DNA of 64,000 nucleotides from Akkermansia sp. RCC_12PD (GTDB lineage Bacteria > Verrucomicrobiota > Verrucomicrobiia > Verrucomicrobiales > Akkermansiaceae). Position 1 is the stretch's first letter. Every line of letters begins with the position of its first letter. The position numbers and the translations under genes were made by a program. Positions 35,505 to 44,577 of the stretch are shown one piece after another. Under the pieces are notes generated by a model that worked only from the letters and a program-made list of their open reading frames with translations, had not been told where the DNA came from and made no database searches. The DNA lies in the NCBI RefSeq assembly GCF_036417355.1, contig NZ_CP143889.1, positions 930,001 through 994,000 of the forward strand. The letters run 5' to 3'.

Positions 35505-37754
35505 TTAAATCTTTATCCATTTATCTCGATAGACATCCTGATAATCCTTAATTTTACTTACAAACCACTCCTTCTGGATAAAGACTTTATCCTGATCTCC
35601 CAGATAGGCACCCCACCAAGAGAATGAGGAACAGGAAAGAACGAGTTCCTGCATGGCTGTCAATTCCCGAAGGGCACCCAGCGTTTTATGTTCATCCACA
35701 GTCACTTCGAAACGGCGAGCTTCTGAAACATTCTCCATTAGCTTCCGGGCATGTTCAGGAGAGTCGGAGAAAACAACCAGCTTCCTGATATTGCCGGACA
35801 GCCTTGCAAGCGCTTCATTCAGGAAGGGGACATCCGGAGTATGGTAGAGGAAGGTCAGATTAAGGTAATCACCCATTCTTAAATGAACTCCCGCCGTTCC
35901 TTCCTGCTTGGGAGCGATTAAATTTCCGAAGAGGGCTCGAATTTCATTTCCATATTCCTCAAAATATTTTTCACTCTGAAAGTAACCTTCTATGGCTCCT
36001 TGCCGAATCATGCCGGGAATGGGGCGGTAGGAAAAACACGGTTCCTCGTAAACAACGGGAAAGTCGTATCCTCCTTCCGGACAGCATGCGCAGGAGTCTC
36101 CCAGCCACTCTTGCAAATTCCTGGTTTCTTCCCTCATTTTCCAGGGTATTTTGCATTCAAGCCCATGGCGAAGAGCATGGGCGTAAGTAGCGGCGATCTG
36201 AAAAAGGTGGTTTCCGGTGCGTGCATAGTCCTTGAAGAAAGGAGCTACGCAACCATTCCACTTATGCGGAGAAAGGATACGAAAATTGACGGGGGCGTGT
36301 CCGGGCCGAGTTCCGTTTGCCGGCTTTTTCGCTTCCATACACACGGTCCCCAGCAGATCGAAAGGATGCTCATCGCGGTCGGAACGACGTTCCAGAGACT
36401 GCAAGTGACCATACTCCGACACTCCCGGATCCCGAACCTCCACTTCAAAACCTGCGGATTTAAGTACTTCCGTCAGCGAATCAACCGTCCACAAGGATTT
36501 TTGTTTATAGAAGGCCAGGATGGCCCCCACTTCATTGGCAGGAATAAACGTGTCCGGATACTTGCTTTTCATGTATTGGCGGAATGCAGGAGTAACAGTC
36601 CCCGTCAGAGAAAGCACATCCCGGAATGCAAGCCTCAAAATGCCGCCGGGTTTCAAAGAACGAAATGCCTCAAAAAAGAAGCAGCAGGCTTTTTCCGAGC
36701 TTATCCCGTCAATGACATGTTCCAAATAATAAGCATCCACAGATTCACTTTCCCAAGGCAGCGGACGGGATATATCATAATTGGGAGCATCCAGATTCAG
36801 CCAGCCGTTTAAACGTCGGTCTCCGCAGCCAAGATGGACATACAACTTGGAGGAATGCGGAAATTCGGCATTGCTTCCATGTTCCTGGCACAATTGTTCC
36901 AGAGGCATCATTCCGGCATGAAATTGAATCGTGATGGATGATCCCACATATTTCCCATGCTGGGGCAGCAATTGTTCCATGGGCCAGACGAGCCATTTCA
37001 ATATCAGCTCTCCCTGGCTTCCCATACTCCACCAGCCATAACAGCCCGAAGACTTGCGACGGAATACTCCATTGGCATAAAAATGCAGTTCATCCTTCCA
37101 ATGCGGATGGCTGGCATCACCTACCAAATCCGGCCGGGAGTAATTGAATGCATACAGGGCGCGCAGAATAGGGGGCGTGCACCAGTGCGCCGTTACCATG
37201 TCATTCCCGGCATCCGGGTAATATACATTATTCATGTAAAGACGGCCTGTCGACTTCAGCCTCCCTTCAAGCTTCCCTACCAGTTCACCCACAATCAGAT
37301 CCTCCGCCCCGCAATCAGCAAAGCCGGGCGCCTCCACAAGCTTCTCCACCATGCTCCTTTTCAGAAAATAACCCGCTCCCCCACTCGGAGAGTGACGAGT
37401 CGATACCATCACATCTCCGATCAGGTCATACTCATCATCAACCACGGATTCCAAACGGCTCAAATCCACATACGTATCGTCATCACACTTGAACAGCCAC
37501 TCAAAGTCGTAGTTCTCCAGCGCATACCGAAAGAAAGACTTCACCTTCCCCGGTAGCTCGTCGTAGCCATCCGCTGTGTCCAGCACCACCGTATCCCCCC
37601 TTTCCTCTTCCAGTCCTTCCTTTCCTCCCACAAAGAACACGCATTCTATCCCATCCGCCGGATGCTCCAGCCACGTCTCCCTCACCGCATCCCTCTTTTC
37701 CTTCATCCGCTGGCACGAGCAGATTCCTACCAGTATCTTCACTTGCTTTTTCAT
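35505..37754 (-). CDS. Trifunctional fusion: GT31-like, methyltransferase-like and GT11 fucosyltransferase domains
   Basis: A 749-residue protein with three modules. Residues about 1-240 resemble the GT31 beta-1,3-glycosyltransferase/fringe type: LVGICSCQRMKEKRDAVRETWL, and KCDDDTYV with the metal-binding Asp triad. Residues about 310-460 resemble a class I methyltransferase (LYVHLGCGDRRLNGWLNLD, then LKPGGILRLAFRD). Residues about 490-749 are a GT11 alpha-1,2-fucosyltransferase: GNHLFQIAATYAHA, HLRMGDY and SSFSWWGAYLG. No membrane segment is seen. The fusion would build and fucosylate a glycan in one polypeptide; whether the middle domain is catalytic is unclear. It begins 14 bp after the GT4 gene's stop and is followed by the sulfation genes. 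Confidence 0.82.
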   Translation of the reverse strand: MKKQVKILVGICSCQRMKEKRDAVRETWLEHPADGIECVFFVGGKEGLEEERGDTVVLDTADGYDELPGKVKSFFRYALENYDFEWLFKCDDDTYVDLSRLESVVDDEYDLIGDVMVSTRHSPSGGAGYFLKRSMVEKLVEAPGFADCGAEDLIVGELVGKLEGRLKSTGRLYMNNVYYPDAGNDMVTAHWCTPPILRALYAFNYSRPDLVGDASHPHWKDELHFYANGVFRRKSSGCYGWWSMGSQGELILKWLVWPMEQLLPQHGKYVGSSITIQFHAGMMPLEQLCQEHGSNAEFPHSSKLYVHLGCGDRRLNGWLNLDAPNYDISRPLPWESESVDAYYLEHVIDGISSEKACCFFFEAFRSLKPGGILRLAFRDVLSLTGTVTPAFRQYMKSKYPDTFIPANEVGAILAFYKQKSLWTVDSLTEVLKSAGFEVEVRDPGVSEYGHLQSLERRSDRDEHPFDLLGTVCMEAKKPANGTRPGHAPVNFRILSPHKWNGCVAPFFKDYARTGNHLFQIAATYAHALRHGLECKIPWKMREETRNLQEWLGDSCACCPEGGYDFPVVYEEPCFSYRPIPGMIRQGAIEGYFQSEKYFEEYGNEIRALFGNLIAPKQEGTAGVHLRMGDYLNLTFLYHTPDVPFLNEALARLSGNIRKLVVFSDSPEHARKLMENVSEARRFEVTVDEHKTLGALRELTAMQELVLSCSSFSWWGAYLGDQDKVFIQKEWFVSKIKDYQDVYRDKWIKI

Positions 37755-37768
37755 GTCTTTTCTCCTTT

Positions 37769-38815
37769 CTAGGCAGGAAGCTGTTCCACCGCTTCAAAGA
37801 TTTCCTCCCAGCTGGATACCGACGCTTCCAGCCCCCCCAGCTCCATACCCCGCTCACGAGCCGCCTCCGCCATGTCCCTCCTCAGGTTCGGTTCGTAGGC
37901 CATCTTGCTGGCGTAGTAGATGAAGTCCCTTTCATGGTCGCACAGCCATCCGGTTTTGCCGTGCTCCACCATCTGGCGCCAACCTCCGCGGTTGTCCACC
38001 ACCAGCACGCTGCCGCTGGCCATCGCCTCAAAGCCCACTCTCGGCCAGTTTTCCGTCGTGTCCGTGGGCTGAAGCACTATTTCACAGTGCTTGTAGAAGT
38101 CCTGCTGGCTCACCTCCCTCTGGTCGCGCGCCGTGCGTATCCACCCGTAGGGTTCTCCGATTTTCTCCCGGCTCCTCTGGTCGAAGCCCAAAAACAGGCC
38201 ACGCTTGAAGAGGGGGGAGACGAAGTATTCGTAGATGTGGAGCGTGTTGGCGGCGAATTTGTCCGCGTCCTGCCGGGAGATGCGCCCGCAGCCGAAGTAT
38301 TCCCCGCTTCTCTCGGCGATGAAGGGGAAGGAGTCGTTGTGGAAGTAGGGCTTGAAGGTCATGAACGCAATGGAGGGGTCGTCATTGCAGCGCTTGAGCA
38401 GGGGCATGTTTTTCTGGCGGACTTCTTCGTTTTGGTAAAGGAACATGGCAATGAGCCCCTGCTTCATGAGTTCCTTTTCCTTGTTGAAGAGCCAGGTCAT
38501 GCAGTTGACGAAGATGGTGCGCCTGGTTTTTTGGCGGATGGCGGGGAGGTTTTCCAGGTATTCGCCGTTGCAGAATCCGATGATGGCATCCCCTTCTTCC
38601 AGGGCGGACCAGTCGTTGGGAGCGTGGATGTGAACGCCCAGCCCCACCATTTCCAGGTAGAGGGCTTCGTTTTGGAAGCCGTCGTTGGTGGGGATGATGT
38701 GGACGTCAATGTCCATGTGTTTCCAGACCAGTATCTGGTGGTGGAGTTCAGTTCCGGCTCCGCCGTAGAGGCTGGGGAAGCCGTTGACATAGATTTTCTT
38801 TAAGGAGGTGCTCAT
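37769..38815 (-). CDS. GT4-like glycosyltransferase
   Basis: A 348-residue cytoplasmic protein of the GT-B fold. The N-terminal domain has the glycine-rich acceptor loop (PSLYGGAGTELHH); the C-terminal domain has PRVGFEAMASGSVLVVDNRGGWRQMVEHGKTGWL, the EX7E-type nucleotide-sugar site. It probably adds a sugar during surface polysaccharide assembly. It is the first gene of the minus-strand cassette running to 33011, and the start region (MSTSLKKIYVNG) follows about 340 bp with no gene, where the operon promoter should lie. Confidence 0.85.
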   Translation of the reverse strand: MSTSLKKIYVNGFPSLYGGAGTELHHQILVWKHMDIDVHIIPTNDGFQNEALYLEMVGLGVHIHAPNDWSALEEGDAIIGFCNGEYLENLPAIRQKTRRTIFVNCMTWLFNKEKELMKQGLIAMFLYQNEEVRQKNMPLLKRCNDDPSIAFMTFKPYFHNDSFPFIAERSGEYFGCGRISRQDADKFAANTLHIYEYFVSPLFKRGLFLGFDQRSREKIGEPYGWIRTARDQREVSQQDFYKHCEIVLQPTDTTENWPRVGFEAMASGSVLVVDNRGGWRQMVEHGKTGWLCDHERDFIYYASKMAYEPNLRRDMAEAARERGMELGGLEASVSSWEEIFEAVEQLPA

Positions 38816-39158
38816 GGGTTAATTCTCAAGTGGATTCACTGAGCGACGCTAGCACGCAGACTTTTATCCTGGCAATGGACAAGTTTTGAAAATATGGCAA
38901 AGAAATACCTGCCACCGGCAAAAATCAAAGTTTTGCGCTTTATTTCTGCATTTATGTTAAATACATCCGGGACCTTTTTATTTTACAGCGGACAGCATCT
39001 GTTTACTTCCCTTAATCATTTCCCTATCTTCCTTTTTTCACTCCATATATTATTCCGGCTTTGGACAAAGCGGCCGGTTGCTTATATTCAACTGAAAAAT
39101 AATCCTTTTCAAAATTCAGTCTGAAAGACAAAGGTATTCCCCCCCGTAGGAAGAGACA
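38816..39158. other. Intergenic region between divergent GT4 and DUF418 genes
   Basis: About 340 bp of AT-rich sequence. No gene, RNA or inverted repeat pair is apparent; it should contain both divergent promoters. Confidence 0.5.
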
Positions 39159-40325
39159 ATGACTGAAAACACTCCTATTAACAATACCCAGCGTATCCAG
39201 GTTGTAGATGCCTTGAGAGGTTTCGCGATCATTGCCATTATGCTGGTTCATTTTTTGGAGCACTTCATCTATAATTCCTATCCGGTTTCTTCTTCTCCGG
39301 CAATGGCCTCCGTCAATGAAACGGTAAAAGAGGCTTTCTTTTTCCTATTTGCGGGAAAATCTTATACAATGTTTGCTCTGTTGTTCGGGTTTACATATGC
39401 GATTCAATATGGAAACCAGTTGAAGAAGGGAAAGGACTTTGCCGGACGGTTCGCCTGGAGGTTATGCCTGTTGGCTGGTTTTGCCTGTTTGAATGCCATT
39501 TTCTTCCCCGGCGGAGATATCCTGCTGACCTTTGCAACTGTCGGGTTCATTTTAATTCCCGCGCGTCGTTTGAGCACAACGGCTCTTGTCCTGGCTTCCT
39601 TCTTCTTTCTGGCTCAGCCGCTGGAAATCATTTATGCTGCAGTTCAATGGATATCACCCGGCTGGACGCCTCCCATCCTGCATGCGCCGGAATCTTATCC
39701 CACGTTAAAGGTCTTTGTGGATTCGGGCAACTTCTGGTCCATGGCCTGGCATAACCTGACTCTGGGGCAAGTCGCCAGTTATACTTGGGGTATTGACGCC
39801 GGGCGCCTGATGCAGGCCCCGGGCCTGTTCATCCTCGGATTCATTCTGGGGAAGGGCGGCTTTTTTAAGGAAAGCGACAAAAATACGGTTTTCTGGGTCA
39901 GGACTCTGTTGATTTCCGCCGTTGTTTCTTTCACATTCTTTATTGCAAAAGAAGTGCCGACACTTTACACCCCCGTCAAAACCATCTTTACCATGTGGCA
40001 TAATGTCAGCTTTACGGGGATATGGGTAGCGGCTTTCGTCCTGCTTTATCGGCTGGAATATTTCCGTAAAATGACGGCAGGGCTGACATTCTACGGCAAA
40101 ATGAGTTTGACGAATTATATTTCCCAGTCGATCATTGGATCGTTGATTTTTTTCCCGTATGCATTGGGCCTCGCCCCTTATCTGGGGTATTTGAACAGCT
40201 TCCTTGTTGGCCTGGTCATCATGCTGTTGCAGATCAGGTTTTGTCAATGGTGGCTGGCGCGGCACAAATATGGCCCGCTGGAAGGGCTTTGGCACCGAGC
40301 CACATGGATTTGTTCCCAACGTTAA
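39159..40325 (+). CDS. DUF418/YeiB-family membrane protein
   Basis: A 388-residue integral membrane protein with about ten hydrophobic segments. It opens with RIQVVDALRGFAIIAIMLVHF, the DUF418 family signature shared with acyltransferase-3-like proteins, and ends with the DUF418 block (FYGKMSLTNYISQSIIGSLIFF). The function of the family is not settled; a role in transport or modification of envelope molecules is commonly guessed. It stands alone, followed by the initiator tRNA on the opposite strand. Confidence 0.9.
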   Translation: MTENTPINNTQRIQVVDALRGFAIIAIMLVHFLEHFIYNSYPVSSSPAMASVNETVKEAFFFLFAGKSYTMFALLFGFTYAIQYGNQLKKGKDFAGRFAWRLCLLAGFACLNAIFFPGGDILLTFATVGFILIPARRLSTTALVLASFFFLAQPLEIIYAAVQWISPGWTPPILHAPESYPTLKVFVDSGNFWSMAWHNLTLGQVASYTWGIDAGRLMQAPGLFILGFILGKGGFFKESDKNTVFWVRTLLISAVVSFTFFIAKEVPTLYTPVKTIFTMWHNVSFTGIWVAAFVLLYRLEYFRKMTAGLTFYGKMSLTNYISQSIIGSLIFFPYALGLAPYLGYLNSFLVGLVIMLLQIRFCQWWLARHKYGPLEGLWHRATWICSQR

Positions 40326-40450
40326 AAGGCCGCAATGCTCCCCCTACCATCATAAACGCAGTTTGACTTGCGTTTTTAGAGGCCCAAGCGGCCATTTGAC
40401 ACTTATTCCACCCTATTTCCGGCTTGTTTCAAGCACGGTGTTCCGGATGC

Positions 40451-40486
40451 GAAAAAGCCCTGCAAGCTTTTGACTTGCAGGGCTTT
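40451..40486 (-). terminator. Rho-independent terminator after the initiator tRNA
   Basis: A perfect 12-bp stem (AAGCCCTGCAAG / CTTGCAGGGCTT, 40455-40466 and 40474-40485) is followed by a T run on the minus strand, just downstream of the tRNA. Confidence 0.9.
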
Positions 40487-40490
40487 CAAA

Positions 40491-40567
<77 letters not shown>

Positions 40568-40834
40568 ATTTGGAGAGCATCCGTAGAGGAGTGCGAAACT
40601 TTTATAGCTTCTCTTTACAGGATGTCAAGTATTTTGCTATAAGATTTTTTAACATTCCTTGTCGTATGACAAAGGCCCCTAATGACTTCAAATGCTTCTT
40701 TTTTCCGCGCCGCGTTAAAGGCCACTCGCGCCGCAGACTGGAAAACAACCGATAGGCGCAAAAACGGGGTCTCCCCACCCGAAGGGGGAACGGACGATTT
40801 CCGGCATCACGGGCGGAAAAAAAGAAAGGATTCC

Positions 40835-40863
40835 TCGACAAACATTGTCAAATCTGTATATCT
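40835..40863 (+). promoter_or_regulatory. Possible HPF promoter with overlapping palindrome
   Basis: TCGACA (40835-40840) lies 16 bp from TATATC (40857-40862), a fair sigma-70 promoter. The dyad GACAA-ACA-TTGTC (40837-40849) overlaps the -35 and spacer and could be an operator. Both are weak predictions. Confidence 0.35.
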
Positions 40864-40916
40864 TGAAAGGTGCGGACAGGGTTCCGCAATCAACATCAAT
40901 AGAAAGAGGTACGACA

Positions 40917-41510
40917 ATGCAAAAGGTAAACGTAAATACACCTATTACGATCACGGGGCGCCATGTGGAAGTAACCGACGCGATCCGGGAATTCGTAACG
41001 AAAAAGATTGAAGGGATCCGTCTGGATTTCCCGCGCATTATGGAGGTTAAAGTCTTACTTGATGTCCAACGCGACCGCATGATTTCTCAGGTTATCCTGT
41101 TCTGCTCGGACCACATCACCATTGACGCTTCCACGGAGGGAGCGGACATGTACGCCTGCATCGACGAAACGATCACCAAGATCATGCGCCGCATGCGCAA
41201 GCACAAAACACGCCTGATGAAAAAATTCCGTCCTCATCATCAGGAAACCATCCGCAAGCTGGATGAAACCGTGTATGACGATTCCGTACTCGATCATCCG
41301 GAAGATTCCAAGGAAGACCCGGAACCGATGCTGATCCACCGGGAAAGCTATAACCTCAAGAAGCTCTACAAGGAAGAAGCCATCATGGAACTGGAGCTTT
41401 CCGACAAGCCTTTCGTGCTGTACAGGAACGCCCGCCGCGATGTTCTTCAGATCGTGTACAGAAGGCCGGACGGAGATTACTCCATCATTGAGCTCGGCAC
41501 TACTTTATAA
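40917..41510 (+). CDS. hpf: Long-form ribosome hibernation promoting factor
   Basis: A 197-residue protein binding the ribosome in stationary phase to form inactive 100S dimers. ATG 40917 is supported by AGAGG about 8 bp upstream. The N-terminal HPF domain (ITITGRHVEVTDAIREFV, VILFCSDHITIDASTEGADMYACIDE, KIMRRMRKHKTR) is followed by a linker and a C-terminal dimerisation domain (KPFVLYRNARRDVLQIVYRRPDGDYSIIEL), marking the long form. Length matches (about 180-200). It forms a single-gene unit with its own terminator. Confidence 0.95.
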   Translation: MQKVNVNTPITITGRHVEVTDAIREFVTKKIEGIRLDFPRIMEVKVLLDVQRDRMISQVILFCSDHITIDASTEGADMYACIDETITKIMRRMRKHKTRLMKKFRPHHQETIRKLDETVYDDSVLDHPEDSKEDPEPMLIHRESYNLKKLYKEEAIMELELSDKPFVLYRNARRDVLQIVYRRPDGDYSIIELGTTL

Positions 41511-41562
41511 AGTGAAGTGCGCCAGCCGGGCACACGGACGTTTTCCGCACTGCGCGGCACAG

Positions 41563-41597
41563 GGCAGGATTCCCGATGAGGGAGTCCTGCCTTTTTC
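41563..41597 (+). terminator. Rho-independent terminator after hpf
   Basis: A 12-bp stem with one internal mismatch (GGCAGGATTCCC / GGGAGTCCTGCC, 41563-41574 and 41580-41591) and a 5-nt loop is followed by a T run. Confidence 0.88.
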
Positions 41598-41725
41598 TGT
41601 AATGCCGTGACATGGAACAAGAAAATCTCTTGATTTCTACTTGCCACCATTTACATTGGTCCCAGCAAACCTCCGTGGATGCGGAGGTTCCAGTAGTTAA
41701 CAAACACTGTAATTTAATTCGAATT

Positions 41726-41854
41726 ATGAAGAACATCGCTATCCTCGCCATCGCCGGCGCAGCTTGCCTGGTTGCTTCCTGCTCCCAGCAGCAGCAGCAG
41801 CAACAGCAGCCCATACCGAGCAACCCCCCGGTTGTTCAGCCCATGAAGAAGTAA
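41726..41854 (+). CDS. Very small lipoprotein with a polyglutamine run
   Basis: A 42-residue lipoprotein: MKNIAILAIAGAACLVASC (lipobox V-A-S-C), then S, eight consecutive Gln and a Pro-rich end. The Gln run is encoded by seven CAG and one CAA codons, a triplet repeat that could change length. The mature peptide is only 24 residues. A candidate promoter (TTGATT, 16 bp, TACATT) lies about 70 bp upstream, and a terminator follows. It may be an abundant envelope lipoprotein; no further role can be supported. Confidence 0.75.
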   Translation: MKNIAILAIAGAACLVASCSQQQQQQQQPIPSNPPVVQPMKK

Positions 41855-41902
41855 GTTTGCTGCAGGGCGCGCCCTGCTACATTAGCAAATTATCATTTAA
41901 TC

Positions 41903-41940
41903 CGCACTCGGTGTACGCACTGAGTGCGTTTTTTATTTTT
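41903..41940 (+). terminator. Rho-independent terminator after the small lipoprotein gene
   Basis: A 7-bp stem (CGCACTC / GAGTGCG, 41903-41909 and 41922-41928) is followed by TTTTTT. Confidence 0.8.
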
Positions 41941-42074
41941 CAGGCCACCGTTTCACCCATAAAAAAGAACCGCGCCTTCCGGTTATGGAATTAATTTGCC
42001 GACGGCCGGAAAAACGGTGGCTTTCCGCAGTTTCACTTCAGACTAACGGATATGCACGGACAATTCCGTCAATT

Positions 42075-42776
42075 TCAGGAAGCTGGCCCGGCAGTACCGG
42101 ATTCGGGAGCTTTCTGCTGAGTCTGCATCCGCTGGAACATGTTGCGCCTCTGAGCCCATCCGGGCCAGACGAGATGGTACTGCATATCATAGGAATGGCC
42201 TTCCGGAAAAGCGGCGGAGACGTAAGGCTCACGCCAGTCTTCCTCCCATCTGCCGCCTTCCCTGTCCTTCTGGGTCAGAACAACCAGGTAGCCACAGTTT
42301 TTCCAGGCATCCAGCACCAGGGAGTCCTTCAATCCTTTCCCGGCCGCATTGATGTACACGCAACTGTGCTCGCGCCCTGTCCCGCGGTCCCGGATAGTCA
42401 GCCCTACACGGAAATACTTGACCGGACGGCGCCGCAAATCCCGGTACAGATCCTGCTGGACTTCCCAGCAAAGGCCGCGGTCCCGCAGATTGGAATTCAC
42501 CAGAATATTGTTCAGCCAGCCGAATAACACCACCCTGTTTCTTCGGGCAATGGAGGCCGACTGCGTTACCGCCGTATCAGCCAGCCATTTGGCTTCCTCC
42601 TGCGCAGCCGGCCGGGAAGCCTGGCTCCCCGGCAACAAACCCAGGAAAGACTCCTTAAGACTGGACATTTGATGCTGTGCATAAGTCTGTTGCACATAAT
42701 TTTCACCAGGAGGGGTGCAGCAGGAACTCCAGCCTCCCAAAAGTACGGCGGCAAGAAAAAGCCTGAATGTGTTCAT
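42075..42776 (-). CDS. Lipoprotein of unknown function
   Basis: A 233-residue protein. ATG 42776 opens a lipoprotein-like signal (MNTFRLFLAAVLLGGWSSCC); ATG 42785 would add three residues. The mature region contains a helical Gln-rich start, then an alpha/beta part (VKYFRVGLTIRDRGTGREHSCVYINAAGKGLKDSLVLDAWKNCGYLVVL) and a Gln/Arg-rich tail. No family is recognised. It is divergent from the ABC-F gene at 42909, so the 130 bp between should hold both promoters. Confidence 0.7.
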   Translation of the reverse strand: MNTFRLFLAAVLLGGWSSCCTPPGENYVQQTYAQHQMSSLKESFLGLLPGSQASRPAAQEEAKWLADTAVTQSASIARRNRVVLFGWLNNILVNSNLRDRGLCWEVQQDLYRDLRRRPVKYFRVGLTIRDRGTGREHSCVYINAAGKGLKDSLVLDAWKNCGYLVVLTQKDREGGRWEEDWREPYVSAAFPEGHSYDMQYHLVWPGWAQRRNMFQRMQTQQKAPESGTAGPAS

Positions 42777-42908
42777 GGCTGGCATAGCGCGGCAAGGCTA
42801 TCAAACTGCACGGGAAAATCCAGCAAAGCTTTCAAAATTCCCCGGCAACAACCTGCCCGCTCTTGCCTTCTCCGCACCTGATCGGTAGAATGCACCCCTT
42901 CCTCCACC

Positions 42909-44519
42909 ATGCTGACAATTAAAAAACTTACAAAAGCCCACGCCGGACGCACCCTGTTCAGAGAAACGGAAATGACCATCAACTGGGGAGAGAGAGTTGC
43001 CCTGGTTGGACCCAATGGCGCAGGCAAATCCACCTTGTTCCGCATGATTCTCGGGGAAGATACGCCAGACGAAGGTTCCATCAGCCTGGATGAATATGCC
43101 ATTGTAGGCTACCTGCCCCAGGAGGCCAGCGAACCGAAGGACGAGACCGTGCTGGAAATAGCGATGGGCGTCACACCGGAAATGGAACGGGCGATCCATA
43201 TCATCCGCATGAGCGAGAATGCCAATAAAACGGACACGCCGGAGTATGCGGACGCGATTGACACATTTAATGCCGCCAACGGCTATCAGCTGGAACCCAA
43301 GGCCAAGAAGATTCTCAAGGGACTTGCCTTCCGGGAAAGCGATTTTCACCGTCCCGCACGGGAGATGTCCGGCGGATGGATCATGCGCGCCTATCTGGCC
43401 AAACTGCTGGTTCTGGAACCGGACCTCCTGATGCTGGACGAACCCACCAACCACCTGGACCTTCTTTCCCTGCTCTGGCTCCAGCGTTATCTGAAAAATT
43501 ATCCCGGCGCCATCCTGATGATTTCCCACGATCGGGATTTCATGGATGAGCTGGTGGAAAACGTGTACGACATCGACAACGAGGAATTGGTAGAATACCG
43601 CGGCAATTATACGGATTTCCTGAAACAAAGGGATGTCCGCTTTGAACAGCTCCAGGCCGCCTACCGCAACCAGCAGAAGGAAATCGCGCACATTCAGGAG
43701 TTCATCGACCGTTTCCGCTCCATTAACTCCAAGGCGGGCCAGGTGCAGAGCCGCATCAAGCAGCTGGAAAAAATGAAGGTCATCCAAAAGCCCGTAGCAC
43801 GCAGAAAGGTGTTCAAGTTCAACTTCCCCCAGCCTCCGCGCAGTACACAGAAGGTGATTGAGCTGGAAAAGGTGTGCCAGTCCTACGGCGACCACAAAGT
43901 CTATGAAAACCTGGATCTGCTGGTGGAACGCGGGGAAAGAACTGTTCTAGTGGGTCCCAACGGTGCGGGAAAATCCACCCTTCTGAAAATCCTTGCCGGC
44001 ATCATCCCCATCGACTCCGGCAAGCGTATTCCCGGCACCACAACGCGCATCGGGTACTTTTCCCAGGCACGTACGGAAAACCTGAATCCGGAAAACACCG
44101 TTCTGGAGGAAATCATGAAGTGCAATGCAGAAATCCGGGAGGAGGAAGCGCGTTCCATTCTGGGGTCCTTCCTGTTCCGCCGCCTGGATGTGGAGAAACG
44201 CGTCAGCGTGTTGTCCGGGGGAGAAAAATCACGCCTCAGTCTGGTCAAATTCCTGGTGGACCCTCCCAACCTCCTGCTGATGGATGAACCGACTACCCAC
44301 CTGGATCTCCTTTCCGTGGAAGCCCTTGTCCAGGCCCTGAAACATTATGAAGGCACGCTGGTCTTCATCTCCCACGACGTGCACTTCATCCGCTCCCTGG
44401 CGGAAAAAACCCTGCACGTCAACCGGGGAACCATCACCACCTACGCAGGCGGTTACGATTATTACCTGGAGAAATCCGGGATTCTGGACGACGAGAAGGG
44501 CGGCATCACGGCGGAATAG
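42909..44519 (+). CDS. ABC-F family ATPase (second copy)
   Basis: A 536-residue ABC-F protein with twin cassettes: Walker A GPNGAGKST twice, signature motifs MSGGW and LSGGEKSRLSL, and Walker B LMLDEPTNHLD and LLMDEPTTHLD. The linker (about residues 230-300) is shorter than in the 18397 paralogue, and there is no long C-terminal coiled coil. It is closer to the EttA/YbiT-like side of the family, though the exact subgroup cannot be told. A cytoplasmic translation factor is likely. The next gene begins 58 bp downstream. Confidence 0.92.
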   Translation: MLTIKKLTKAHAGRTLFRETEMTINWGERVALVGPNGAGKSTLFRMILGEDTPDEGSISLDEYAIVGYLPQEASEPKDETVLEIAMGVTPEMERAIHIIRMSENANKTDTPEYADAIDTFNAANGYQLEPKAKKILKGLAFRESDFHRPAREMSGGWIMRAYLAKLLVLEPDLLMLDEPTNHLDLLSLLWLQRYLKNYPGAILMISHDRDFMDELVENVYDIDNEELVEYRGNYTDFLKQRDVRFEQLQAAYRNQQKEIAHIQEFIDRFRSINSKAGQVQSRIKQLEKMKVIQKPVARRKVFKFNFPQPPRSTQKVIELEKVCQSYGDHKVYENLDLLVERGERTVLVGPNGAGKSTLLKILAGIIPIDSGKRIPGTTTRIGYFSQARTENLNPENTVLEEIMKCNAEIREEEARSILGSFLFRRLDVEKRVSVLSGGEKSRLSLVKFLVDPPNLLLMDEPTTHLDLLSVEALVQALKHYEGTLVFISHDVHFIRSLAEKTLHVNRGTITTYAGGYDYYLEKSGILDDEKGGITAE

Positions 44520-44577
44520 CCCGCGTACGTCTTCTTTTCTCCTTGCTCCGTGTGCCTCTCTGCTTTACAAAGAGTAA

